Positions 15,957 through 22,740 of a DNA stretch of 64,000 nt are shown in pieces. The notes under the pieces were generated by a model that worked only from the letters and a program-made list of their open reading frames with translations, made no database searches and was not told the DNA's origin. The translations under genes and the position numbers were made by a program. This DNA comes from a virus, in IMG/VR virus record IMGVR_UViG_3300009026_000007, positions 1 to 64,000 of that record. One strand, given 5' to 3'. Within the stretch, counting starts at the first letter, position 1, and every line of letters starts with the position of its first letter.

Positions 15957-16532
15957 TTAGTTCTCCTTGTTCATATGCCTATCAGTGTAACCAGCGCCTA
16001 GAGAGTTTAACTGTTCAATCATCTTTTGTCTGTACTCAACAGCTAATTTAAAAGCTTCTTCATCACCGTACTTTTTGATATTGAAAGCTTTACTTCTTTC
16101 TTTACCTTCCAAGTCAGTCCAGAAGGCTCTCCAGAGGAAGGCTTTATTACCACTTCTTAGCGTATTTATACATAGTGTGACGCCTACAGTCCCTGAAGTG
16201 TTGTCATGCCTTGGTGTACAGTTACGAGCGTTTCCAGACCTAGAAACAAGCCTCAAGTTGCTTAATTTGTTGTTTGTTCTATCACCGTCAACATGGTCAA
16301 TGAACTTCCCTTGTTCAATAGGTCCATAGTGTAGTTCCCAAATAACTCTGTGAACTAGTTGCAGTTTACGTTCTTTACGAACTTGATAATACCCACTGTT
16401 TCCTAGTCCACCAGCAACATCACCGATCCCTACGTTCTTAAAATTCTTCCAGCGTCCTGAGTAGATGTCTACAGCCCATCTAAGACAGGTAGGACTGGTT
16501 TCATCATAGACGTAAAGCTCGTTAATTTCCAT
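15957..16532 (-). CDS. HNH homing endonuclease with AP2 domain
   Basis: 191 residues. The HNH core spans about 58-100: LVHRVIWELHYGPIEQGKFI, DHVDGDRTNNKLSNLRLVS and NARNC. The C-terminal AP2 DNA-binding domain has NTSGTVGV, LWRAFWTDLEGKERSKAFN and a basic final helix with a YRQKMIEQL-type end. Its ATG lies inside the last codons of the metallophosphoesterase gene (11 bp overlap), and a damaged small gene follows it. It is a free-standing mobile gene. Confidence 0.9.
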   Translation of the reverse strand: MEINELYVYDETSPTCLRWAVDIYSGRWKNFKNVGIGDVAGGLGNSGYYQVRKERKLQLVHRVIWELHYGPIEQGKFIDHVDGDRTNNKLSNLRLVSRSGNARNCTPRHDNTSGTVGVTLCINTLRSGNKAFLWRAFWTDLEGKERSKAFNIKKYGDEEAFKLAVEYRQKMIEQLNSLGAGYTDRHMNKEN

Positions 16533-17289
16533 ACTTAGTCATAATATAATCAAGTGATACAAACGAAGGAAGTCCAAAGCCGTCTTTAACTTCATGTAGC
16601 ATGGTCAAACCACGAAAATGGAAGTTACCTTGATAACCCTTATAGGCTTCATCAAAAGGATAGCAAGCACCATTAATAATACCAATCTGCATCGTTCCGT
16701 CTAGTGTTGGTCGGATAGCGACATCGACCAATTGCTTATGTCCGACCACGAAGGATTTACCCACAGTTTTCAACTGACTAAGTGCGTTGCCCCCATAAGG
16801 CTTGCCAGTGAATGGGTTAGCTAAGTAATGGACATAATTAATACCATCTACCTCTGCTGGTTTAAGAAAGGGATAAACTTCCCAACCATACTGCTCTAGG
16901 TTCAGCAGTGCAGTGCCTACAACACCATCTAGCTCAGGCTGATCATTTGCCAAGCGATCAGCTCGGTATTCATGATTACCCGTGCAGAAGATCATTCGTG
17001 GATTGTAAGCTTTCTTCTTAGCCTTACGCTGATTTTCTTGAAGTTTCCAGATTGGCTCCATCATCAAGCGCATAGCCTCATGCCCAGCTTCAAGGTCTGC
17101 CTTCAAACGGCGTCCTTCAAAACTTTTCTTGCCCTTGTCATAACTAGAAAGTGATTCTAGGTCAAACGCATCCCCGATATGTACAATTACATCAGGTTTC
17201 TTTGCTGCAATGTAGTTACCAATTGCAGATAGATAACTCAAATCATGCCCAGGTTTCGCCTGAGTGTCTGCTACGATCAAATGTTTCAA
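16522..17289 (-). CDS. Calcineurin-like metallophosphoesterase
   Basis: 255 residues from the TTG at 17289, which has GAGGGG seven bases upstream; no suitable ATG is present. Metal-binding motifs: LIVADTQ (Asp and a Gln replacing the usual His), HIGDAFDLESLSSYD, CTGNHEYRADR and a late VVGHKQ. The order matches dinuclear metallophosphoesterases of phages. The substrate could be nucleic acid, cyclic nucleotides or a phosphoprotein and cannot be told. The gene sits among replication genes, which favours a nucleic-acid or nucleotide role. An HNH gene overlaps its 3' end. Confidence 0.82.
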   Translation of the reverse strand: MKHLIVADTQAKPGHDLSYLSAIGNYIAAKKPDVIVHIGDAFDLESLSSYDKGKKSFEGRRLKADLEAGHEAMRLMMEPIWKLQENQRKAKKKAYNPRMIFCTGNHEYRADRLANDQPELDGVVGTALLNLEQYGWEVYPFLKPAEVDGINYVHYLANPFTGKPYGGNALSQLKTVGKSFVVGHKQLVDVAIRPTLDGTMQIGIINGACYPFDEAYKGYQGNFHFRGLTMLHEVKDGFGLPSFVSLDYIMTKYGN

Positions 17290-17300
17290 ACCAATTCCCC

Positions 17301-17540
17301 TCAATTATTCAAATGAAATTCATGACGTTTACGTAAATCCATATACAATTTGAATAGATCCTTATTCATAACCGACAAGCTCTCTGCAACTTCGTACTTA
17401 TTTCTAACAGACAGTGTATTAAACTCATCCAGCACTTCGTCAAGTTTATTGTGGAAGTCTGTAATGATTTCCTGTGGTTCTCTGTTAGATGCAGCAGCTT
17501 GTACCACCTTCTTAGAAAATAACTCTCTAATCTCGCCCAT
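17301..17540 (-). CDS. Small helical hypothetical protein (79 aa)
   Basis: Charged, mostly helical (DFHNKLDEVLDEFNTLSVRN). The start overlaps the previous gene by 14 bp. No family recognised. Confidence 0.62.
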   Translation of the reverse strand: MGEIRELFSKKVVQAAASNREPQEIITDFHNKLDEVLDEFNTLSVRNKYEVAESLSVMNKDLFKLYMDLRKRHEFHLNN

Positions 17541-17697
17541 CTTCTTTTCTCTCCAAGACTACTACAAGTTCATTGGTCAAAGAATCTATAGCTGTATCTT
17601 TAACAACATAATCATCGTTTTGGTAATCTTCAGTCCAATAATCAATAACAGTTTGAAGTTTAATCCTATGAACTAGACAAGGAAGTTTGTTAGTCAT
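17527..17697 (-). CDS. Small hypothetical protein (56 aa)
   Basis: The ATG at 17697 lies two bases after the stop of the preceding small gene, so translation is probably by re-initiation; no clear ribosome-binding site is seen. An upstream ATG at 17739 would overlap that gene. Sequence LPCLVHRIKLQTVIDYWTED then a beta-strand pair. Function unknown. Confidence 0.52.
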   Translation of the reverse strand: MTNKLPCLVHRIKLQTVIDYWTEDYQNDDYVVKDTAIDSLTNELVVVLERKEDGRD

Positions 17698-17699
17698 AG

Positions 17700-17810
17700 C
17701 TAAAACCCAAACACAGAGGTGTCGATACAAGTGAGCCATACATAAAAGAATGTATAGTATTGAACTGACATCTCAATATAGGTTGCAAGAGTGAATCGAT
17801 CTTTAAGCAT
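17700..17810 (-). CDS. Very small aromatic hydrophobic peptide (36 aa)
   Basis: ATG at 17810 with GAGGAG about ten bases upstream, inside the end of the previous gene. The C-terminal half is hydrophobic and aromatic (YYTFFYVWLTCIDTSVFGF) and may enter membranes. Its reality rests on packing and the ribosome-binding site. Confidence 0.45.
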   Translation of the reverse strand: MLKDRFTLATYIEMSVQYYTFFYVWLTCIDTSVFGF

Positions 17811-17812
17811 GA

Positions 17813-17995
17813 TTATTTAAGCTCCTCACGAAAGGTTTCATCATCAAGAATATTAACAGTCTGGTTGATAGTGTAAGGTTTCTGTTCTTCAAGAAGAAGT
17901 TCCAAAATCTTATCCACTTTAGCAGTCAGTGAACCAATTTGAATACTTAATTCTGTATAAGCCGTGTTTCCAACTTTCAGTTTCTTGTCAGTCAT
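17813..17995 (-). CDS. Small coiled-coil hypothetical protein (60 aa)
   Basis: Contains YTELSIQIGSLTAKVDKILE, a short heptad pattern. Its start overlaps the upstream stop by 8 bp. No family recognised. Confidence 0.6.
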   Translation of the reverse strand: MTDKKLKVGNTAYTELSIQIGSLTAKVDKILELLLEEQKPYTINQTVNILDDETFREELK

Positions 17996-18194
17996 TTTTA
18001 TAACTCCAGTGGGTAATACTTAAAAGCTCTAATTTACCATCTTCTGTAAACCAACGAGGTCCGGTTGTTGTTCTCGCTAGGAAACCAATACCCTGAAAAC
18101 CTGAATCTGAATTCTTAACATGAACATTGTCTGTTGTACAACCATATGCTTGTGTTTCTTCTGGAAGACCCTCTTCTACGCTAGTCCATTCCAC
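17988..18194 (-). CDS. DUF551-like small protein
   Basis: 68 residues. EWTSVEEGLPEE at the start and SITHWSY at the end resemble the WISV..LPE and VTHWMPLP signatures of DUF551 phage/prophage proteins. A second one is encoded at 39342-39608. Function unknown for the family. Confidence 0.6.
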   Translation of the reverse strand: MEWTSVEEGLPEETQAYGCTTDNVHVKNSDSGFQGIGFLARTTTGPRWFTEDGKLELLSITHWSYKND

Positions 18195-18777
18195 GTTTCA
18201 TCTCCTCTTCTAGCACTTTACGAACAGCATCACGTCTGCTTTTCGGGTTCTTAGCTACTACAACATTACGCTCTTTTAGCCAAGAATCAATCTGTGATGC
18301 TTTCAGTTTACAGATTTTAATTACTTCACGTTCAATTTTAGCAGATTCGAAAGATATGTCAAGCTTTTCTGCCAAAGTCTTTGTGAGGTGGTCTTCTTTA
18401 CAAAGTACCTGTAAATCATCAAAACTAACCATGAGAATATTATCGAAGTAATCTTGAAAATGCTCAACCTTTGTAAATGGAAACTTATTACCTGTGTGTT
18501 TGTGGTCGATTTCAATATCAGATATCTTAAAGAATGCTTGACAAATCTCACACTGAACTAACCATTTGGTACGTGTTGTTTCATCCATATCAGGAATTGT
18601 CTTACTGTACAGATAAGCCAGTTTCACATCAGACCTCATCCATGCTTGTCTGATGGCTGAACGTACAACAGCTACAACATCCTTTTCTTGTGGTGAGCCG
18701 TCTTCATTGAGCTTCTTCATAAACTCTTTAAGCTTGTCTTCACGTTTCTTTATATCAGCTTGGGTTGGCAGTGTCAT
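18181..18777 (-). CDS. HNH-fold nuclease-like protein
   Basis: 198 residues. CEICQAFFKISDIEIDHKHT, followed about 40 residues later by DLQVLCKEDHLTKTL, gives the Cys pair, the catalytic-type His and the C-terminal Cys/His of an HNH/zinc fold. Similar proteins occur in the replication regions of many phages and are probably resident rather than mobile. The C-terminal part is basic (RRDAVRKVLEEEMKRG). It lies next to the 5' nuclease operon. It could be a recombination or nicking endonuclease, or a homing enzyme. Confidence 0.65.
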   Translation of the reverse strand: MTLPTQADIKKREDKLKEFMKKLNEDGSPQEKDVVAVVRSAIRQAWMRSDVKLAYLYSKTIPDMDETTRTKWLVQCEICQAFFKISDIEIDHKHTGNKFPFTKVEHFQDYFDNILMVSFDDLQVLCKEDHLTKTLAEKLDISFESAKIEREVIKICKLKASQIDSWLKERNVVVAKNPKSRRDAVRKVLEEEMKRGMD

Positions 18778-19025
18778 GTTTTGTCTTCCATGTACTTAAC
18801 ACAAGCTCCAGTCATTATGATCACATACCTATTGAAACATGGTGTGTGAGGTTTTACTCTCAAGTCTGAACCTAGGTATTCATAGCACCAGTTAATATAC
18901 TGATAAGGTAGGTAGATACACTGTGTATTGCCTTCTGAGCATTCCTTAATCCAGACTTCACTTGGTTTGATTATATCCTCGATCTTAGATTCAGGTTTCT
19001 TTTTGTTAAAAGGCCACTTAAACAT
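18774..19025 (-). CDS. Small hypothetical protein with many Cys (83 aa)
   Basis: GGGAG site six bases upstream. The basic start MFKWPFNKKKPESK is followed by a Tyr/Cys-rich part (YLPYQYINWCYEYLG). Overlaps both neighbours by a few bases. No family recognised. Confidence 0.6.
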   Translation of the reverse strand: MFKWPFNKKKPESKIEDIIKPSEVWIKECSEGNTQCIYLPYQYINWCYEYLGSDLRVKPHTPCFNRYVIIMTGACVKYMEDKT

Positions 19026-20016
19026 AGGCTACTCCCAACTTATCCATCACATCATAAGCATTCAAGTTCTCACCCTCAAACCGTAGCATCCGGGCCATTA
19101 CAAACATCTCATTTAAGACATAATCCCAAGTAAGGTTGGTAGGGTCATTTCTCCACCCTAAAACAGTCTTTTCTTCGGGATAAAGGTACTGGAAAACCCC
19201 TTTAAGCTTCTCCCATGCCTCGTTGTCTGTCTTAGCTTCTACAAGGCTTTTGTAGGCTGATTTACCCGCCCACTTAATGTCTGAGAAGCAATTAGCTGCA
19301 TAGTTGTCAGAGGTGTCGTTTGAAGCTACTTGCCAATACAGGTGCATTCTGCCAATACCACGAACATCACCTTTGTCGTCTAACCACAAACTACCGAATT
19401 GATTACAATCTTGAATACCTTCATCTGGACGGTTGACGTTAAAGAACCTTACTGGAGCTGAATAATAGTCTTTATCGAGACCTTGAATTACAGCATTAGG
19501 GTTATTGTAAGCCTCAATCACACATCGGTCATCTGCCTCAATGCCTGTCACAATCTCAGCTTTAAACTTTCGTTCAAGATATTCTGTTACAGCATCCATA
19601 TGAAGAGGGCGTAACATATCCTTTCTGTTATCTTTGTACTTTTTAAGCGTAGATAGTTCAACACGAAAGCTATCACCTTTACCCAAGAATGCCTTGTATT
19701 TGTTTGTACCAAGTCGCTTTAGATCACCCTCAACTTGAGTCTTTGCAATCTGCAATACATGATCAATTGGTTCTGCAATCTGTTGATCTACAATCTCAAA
19801 CTCATCTACAGCAAAAGGACTATCTCTTTTAGAGTTTAGCTCACCAAGCCAACCACCTGTCTTAGCTTTGTCACGTCCGTAGAACTCTGTTCGTGTATTA
19901 AACTCTTTCTCACGTCCTGATGATTTGTGAGTGACGATGATAGAACGTTTTTCACCAACTGATGCAGAAGCATACTTTACGTAATCTAGGTCAATTATTG
20001 ATGTTAGTTTTGTCAC
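19018..20016 (-). CDS. 5'-3' exonuclease / flap endonuclease (PIN-like)
   Basis: 332 residues from the GTG at 20016 (GGGAG upstream). The start IIDLDYVKYASAS gives the first metal-binding Asp. YKDNRKDMLRPLHMDAVTEY is the helical-arch basic region. EADDRCVIEAYNN is the EADD motif of FEN-type nucleases, VIQGLDKDYY supplies further acidic residues, and TSDNYA replaces the GDxxDN motif. It would remove primers and degrade host DNA, like T7 gp6. A terminator separates it from the upstream gene, though the operon continues. Motif D is weak, but the overall order is clear. Confidence 0.82.
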   Translation of the reverse strand: MTKLTSIIDLDYVKYASASVGEKRSIIVTHKSSGREKEFNTRTEFYGRDKAKTGGWLGELNSKRDSPFAVDEFEIVDQQIAEPIDHVLQIAKTQVEGDLKRLGTNKYKAFLGKGDSFRVELSTLKKYKDNRKDMLRPLHMDAVTEYLERKFKAEIVTGIEADDRCVIEAYNNPNAVIQGLDKDYYSAPVRFFNVNRPDEGIQDCNQFGSLWLDDKGDVRGIGRMHLYWQVASNDTSDNYAANCFSDIKWAGKSAYKSLVEAKTDNEAWEKLKGVFQYLYPEEKTVLGWRNDPTNLTWDYVLNEMFVMARMLRFEGENLNAYDVMDKLGVAYV

Positions 20017-20030
20017 TCCGTTCTCCCACT

Positions 20031-20056
20031 TAAACAAAAGGGAGCAAAAAGCTCCC
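20031..20056 (-). terminator. Terminator upstream of the 5' nuclease
   Basis: On the minus strand GGGAGC, loop TTTTT, GCTCCC is followed by TTTTGTTTA. The U-rich tail is good. It would reduce transcription of the nuclease from the SSB side; the T-run lies just before the chosen GTG start. Confidence 0.75.
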
Positions 20057-20067
20057 CTCAGTAAATC

Positions 20068-20340
20068 TTATTGATACTCACCAGAAAGCTCTTTGTAAAA
20101 TTCCAAGAATTCCTGATCCTTGACAATCTTCTCTTCTACTTTCTCTACATTGTTACGGACATATGTTTCAGCAGCTTTAAGGGTTGCTTTGACAATATCT
20201 TTCTTCAGGCCATTTACATTCTCATCTTTCTGGAAAGTAAATTCATCAGCAAGTGCTTCAAGGTCTTGTTCCAGAGTTACTACTTCGTTATACAGAGCTT
20301 TAGCTCTGGTGTAGAGTGCTTCTTTATTCAGTGCGGTCAT
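20068..20340 (-). CDS. Small helical protein (90 aa), possible DNA-binding protein
   Basis: ATG at 20340 with AAGGAGAAACAT upstream. Highly charged and helical (LYNEVVTLEQDLEALADEFT; VEEKIVKDQEFLEFYKELSG). It faintly recalls small double-strand-DNA-binding proteins of T4-like phages, but this is not secure. It lies between the SSB-side HNH gene and the 5' nuclease, so a replication role is plausible. Confidence 0.6.
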   Translation of the reverse strand: MTALNKEALYTRAKALYNEVVTLEQDLEALADEFTFQKDENVNGLKKDIVKATLKAAETYVRNNVEKVEEKIVKDQEFLEFYKELSGEYQ

Positions 20341-20845
20341 ATGTTTCTCCTTTGATTTGTTTGTCGGGATCACGTCCCAGTTCATTTAAGCGTTTGTGTT
20401 CTTTACCATGACAACTTGTACAGAGCCAAATAACATCGAACCAATGTTCGGGCAAATAAGACCAATGATGACCTTGTATTTCCTTTTCAGAAGTTCCGCA
20501 ATGTGCACAAGAATCTGGTCTTACTAAATCACCGTCCCTAAGCGCATTACTTATAGCATATTGGGCTTTACGTTTGTCTTGGTTTCTTTCAGCCCAAGCC
20601 CTTTTAGTCTCCTGAATCTTTTGCTTAAACTCAAGATCTTCAGAGTAATTCTTATTCACTCGTTGAATAGTCTGCTGGTTCCGTTCTTCTTTGTTTGGCC
20701 TGTTTCTGTCATATTCCTGATAATACGCTAACTTCTCTTGCCTATTACGTTTAGTCCGAGTCTTAACACACTCTTTACATTCAGACTTTATACCATTATA
20801 GAAAAGAGAAGGGTCTTTTTCAAGACCACAACTATTACACTTCAT
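20324..20845 (-). CDS. HNH endonuclease with zinc ribbon
   Basis: 173 residues. The N-terminal zinc ribbon is CNSCGLEKDPSLFYNG then ECKECVKTRT. A long basic helix follows. The C-terminal HNH has CAHCGTSEKEIQGHHWSY, PEHWFDVIWLCTSCHGKEHK. The His-His and paired Cys residues are intact. This is a known phage homing-type enzyme family. It directly follows the SSB gene and overlaps the next gene by 17 bp, so SSB or its neighbour is the likely homing locus. Confidence 0.85.
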   Translation of the reverse strand: MKCNSCGLEKDPSLFYNGIKSECKECVKTRTKRNRQEKLAYYQEYDRNRPNKEERNQQTIQRVNKNYSEDLEFKQKIQETKRAWAERNQDKRKAQYAISNALRDGDLVRPDSCAHCGTSEKEIQGHHWSYLPEHWFDVIWLCTSCHGKEHKRLNELGRDPDKQIKGETYDRTE

Positions 20846-20860
20846 TTAAACTTTCTACTC

Positions 20861-21586
20861 CTAAAATGGGATTTCTGAATCAAAGCTGTCAAAGTCTTGT
20901 GCTGGTTGTGGAGCAGCTTTTGCTTTTGGCTTAGCTGCTGGAGTTGGAACTTCTTGTTCCTCTTCTTTTTCAGCAGGCTTAGCTTCAGTCTTCTTAACTT
21001 TGTAACTTACACCCAAAACATCATCATCTACCGAATCAGACGAACCTTTACCTTCATAAGCTACGTGCTCAATCACTTGAACAGTGTCCAGAGTCACAGT
21101 GAGTTGACCGTCCTGATTCTTGTACCCAAACAGCTTCAGGTTAACTACCGAGCCATTACCTACGTTCTCGGTGAATGCATTACCCTCGGTGTCAATCACG
21201 TTGACGTTCATGGGCAAACCTTTCTTTGAGAACTCAGGCTTGGCAATGTTAAAGCCCCACAGACCATCTACCAGATCATAATTTGCTTTACCTTCTTCAA
21301 CTTGCGAAGACAATGCGAATTTAATTTTTCGAGGTGGCTTACTGGTTTTTGTGATACCTACTTGGGAGAAGGACTTGTTAACCATCACTTCATCTAGCAA
21401 ACGATCCTTAGCTTCCTCATCCACAAAGACTGTTGCGCTGAATTCTTTGTCCACGCTTTGATATTTGAGCTTTGGTTCATGTACTGCTGCATAGAACACT
21501 ACAGCATTTTTAATGTATACGTTAGCCGTCTCTAGAGTGCCAGATTTAGGCAAGTCACGTACAATCACTTCAGTTTTGTTAGTCAT
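20861..21586 (-). CDS. ssb: Single-stranded DNA-binding protein
   Basis: 241 residues. The N-terminal ~165 residues are beta-rich (TANVYIKNAVVFYAAVHEPK; GYKNQDGQLTVTLDTVQVIE), consistent with an OB fold. A Lys/Pro/Ala linker and an acidic tip DFDSFDSEIPF follow. That tip matches the C-terminal protein-interaction tail of bacterial SSBs. It would coat single strands at the fork and recruit polymerase, nuclease and primase-helicase encoded nearby. Two small palindromes lie just upstream of the start. Confidence 0.85.
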   Translation of the reverse strand: MTNKTEVIVRDLPKSGTLETANVYIKNAVVFYAAVHEPKLKYQSVDKEFSATVFVDEEAKDRLLDEVMVNKSFSQVGITKTSKPPRKIKFALSSQVEEGKANYDLVDGLWGFNIAKPEFSKKGLPMNVNVIDTEGNAFTENVGNGSVVNLKLFGYKNQDGQLTVTLDTVQVIEHVAYEGKGSSDSVDDDVLGVSYKVKKTEAKPAEKEEEQEVPTPAAKPKAKAAPQPAQDFDSFDSEIPF

Positions 21587-21620
21587 TTATTTCTCTCTAT
21601 TAGTCGTGTATTTTATATGT

Positions 21621-21651
21621 TCACATTGTTGTGAGATATATGTTGCAACAT
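21621..21651 (-). repeat. Two adjacent inverted repeats upstream of ssb
   Basis: TCACATTGTTGTG (with the final A at 21634, a TCACA/TGTGA dyad) and ATGTTGCAACAT (21640-21651, a perfect 12-bp palindrome) lie in the 85-bp gap before ssb. They could be an operator or an RNA element controlling SSB. No clear promoter is superimposed. Confidence 0.5.
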
Positions 21652-21671
21652 CCTATCACTAGGAATTCTTC

Positions 21672-21983
21672 TTAGTGCCATTGTTCAAAAGATTCTACTT
21701 CGGCATCATCACCAGTAATCTCTTTAAACTTAGCAATCAATCCATCAAAATCTTTATAACTAAAGGGATGAGTCTCAAACCCTACGTAGTATCCTTGAGC
21801 TGAATAGTAACTAACAGCTTGAACTTGCAGAGGACAGCTAACCTCTTGCATAGCGTATTCAAAATCACCGTCATATTTATCATCAAGATCACCATCTTGA
21901 AGGATACCCTTCTTTACAAGATATGCTTCAGCATCATCTGCATAAACACCAACATAAGTCATCGAACTAACATCTACGCCCAT
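21672..21983 (-). CDS. Hypothetical protein (103 aa)
   Basis: Acidic, with SSMTYVGVYADDAEAYLVKK at the start and AVSYYSAQGYYVGFETHPFS later. AGGAGAG site upstream. The pattern suggests a compact alpha/beta fold but no family is recognised. It lies in the replication operon just before ssb. Confidence 0.65.
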   Translation of the reverse strand: MGVDVSSMTYVGVYADDAEAYLVKKGILQDGDLDDKYDGDFEYAMQEVSCPLQVQAVSYYSAQGYYVGFETHPFSYKDFDGLIAKFKEITGDDAEVESFEQWH

Positions 21984-21997
21984 AATACTCTCCTTAA

Positions 21998-22234
21998 TTA
22001 ATGTTTCGTTGGCTCAGTTTTCTTCTTCCCAACAGAAATATCTACAATCTCTGCCTGCTGTTCTTCCCCTGGAATCTCCCCAAGTCCACCAAAGATATCC
22101 ATCAGAGAATCTTTCAGTTGTTTACTTTGCAGGTTACGCCAAGAGATATAATCTTGGAAGTCACTGAATTCATATTCAACTGTGGAGGATAATCCTTGTG
22201 ACTGAGATGTTTCAGTGATCTTGATTGAGCCCAT
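21998..22234 (-). CDS. Small acidic hypothetical protein (78 aa)
   Basis: No strong ribosome-binding site; the start is 3 bp after the upstream stop, so re-initiation is likely. Contains FSDFQDYISWRNLQSKQLKD and a basic C-terminus GKKKTEPTKH. Function unknown. Confidence 0.58.
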   Translation of the reverse strand: MGSIKITETSQSQGLSSTVEYEFSDFQDYISWRNLQSKQLKDSLMDIFGGLGEIPGEEQQAEIVDISVGKKKTEPTKH

Positions 22235-22237
22235 GAT

Positions 22238-22402
22238 TCAGCGTACTACCTTAGTCTGTACACATTGCACAATCTGGAAAGTATTACCAGAGTTATAACT
22301 TTCAAACTCCCGTTTAATTTCACGGGCATGTTCTCGTGTAGTGGTTGCTTCAAGAGTCAGACCAGTTGCTTTCTCGATTACTGCGTAGGTATATTTGCTC
22401 AT
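22238..22402 (-). CDS. Small hypothetical protein (54 aa)
   Basis: GGAGAAACAAA precedes the ATG. The sequence MSKYTYAVIEKATGLTLEAT, followed by a helix (TREHAREIKREFES) and a strand, looks like a small alpha/beta protein. No family recognised. Confidence 0.62.
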   Translation of the reverse strand: MSKYTYAVIEKATGLTLEATTTREHAREIKREFESYNSGNTFQIVQCVQTKVVR

Positions 22403-22413
22403 TTTGTTTCTCC

Positions 22414-22659
22414 TCAGTGGTTATTGACATAAAATTTAATTGCTTCAAGAATGAATTCAGCATTCTCTTTACTACTTTCATCCAGTGGTACAAAAAATAG
22501 CTGACCACCTGTATCGCCAACACTCACAGTTTCAAATGTGAACAATTCAGGATTGATTTCTTTAACCCATGATTCATGATCTGTCTGTGGGATAGCTTCA
22601 TACTTCCCAACTCGTGGCGCGATAGAAGCTCCCGACATTCGTTCTGCTGACCAATTCAT
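22414..22659 (-). CDS. Small hypothetical protein, first gene after a promoter (81 aa)
   Basis: GAAGGAGAGG site; 44 bp downstream of a sigma70-like promoter. Contains FETVSVGDTGGQLFFVPLDE and a C-terminal helix. No family recognised. It starts the transcription unit leading to ssb and the 5' nuclease. Confidence 0.62.
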   Translation of the reverse strand: MNWSAERMSGASIAPRVGKYEAIPQTDHESWVKEINPELFTFETVSVGDTGGQLFFVPLDESSKENAEFILEAIKFYVNNH

Positions 22660-22702
22660 AATTCCTCTCCTTCATTCAGCTTGATATTTAATTTACACGT
22701 AT

Positions 22703-22731
22703 ATTATCGCATGATAAGAGTGTTGTGTAAA
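22703..22731 (-). promoter_or_regulatory. Sigma70-like promoter for the ssb/nuclease operon
   Basis: TTTACA, 17 bp, GATAAT on the minus strand in the 81-bp gap between the polymerase stop and the next gene. Confidence 0.6.
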
Positions 22732-22740
22732 GCTTTTATT

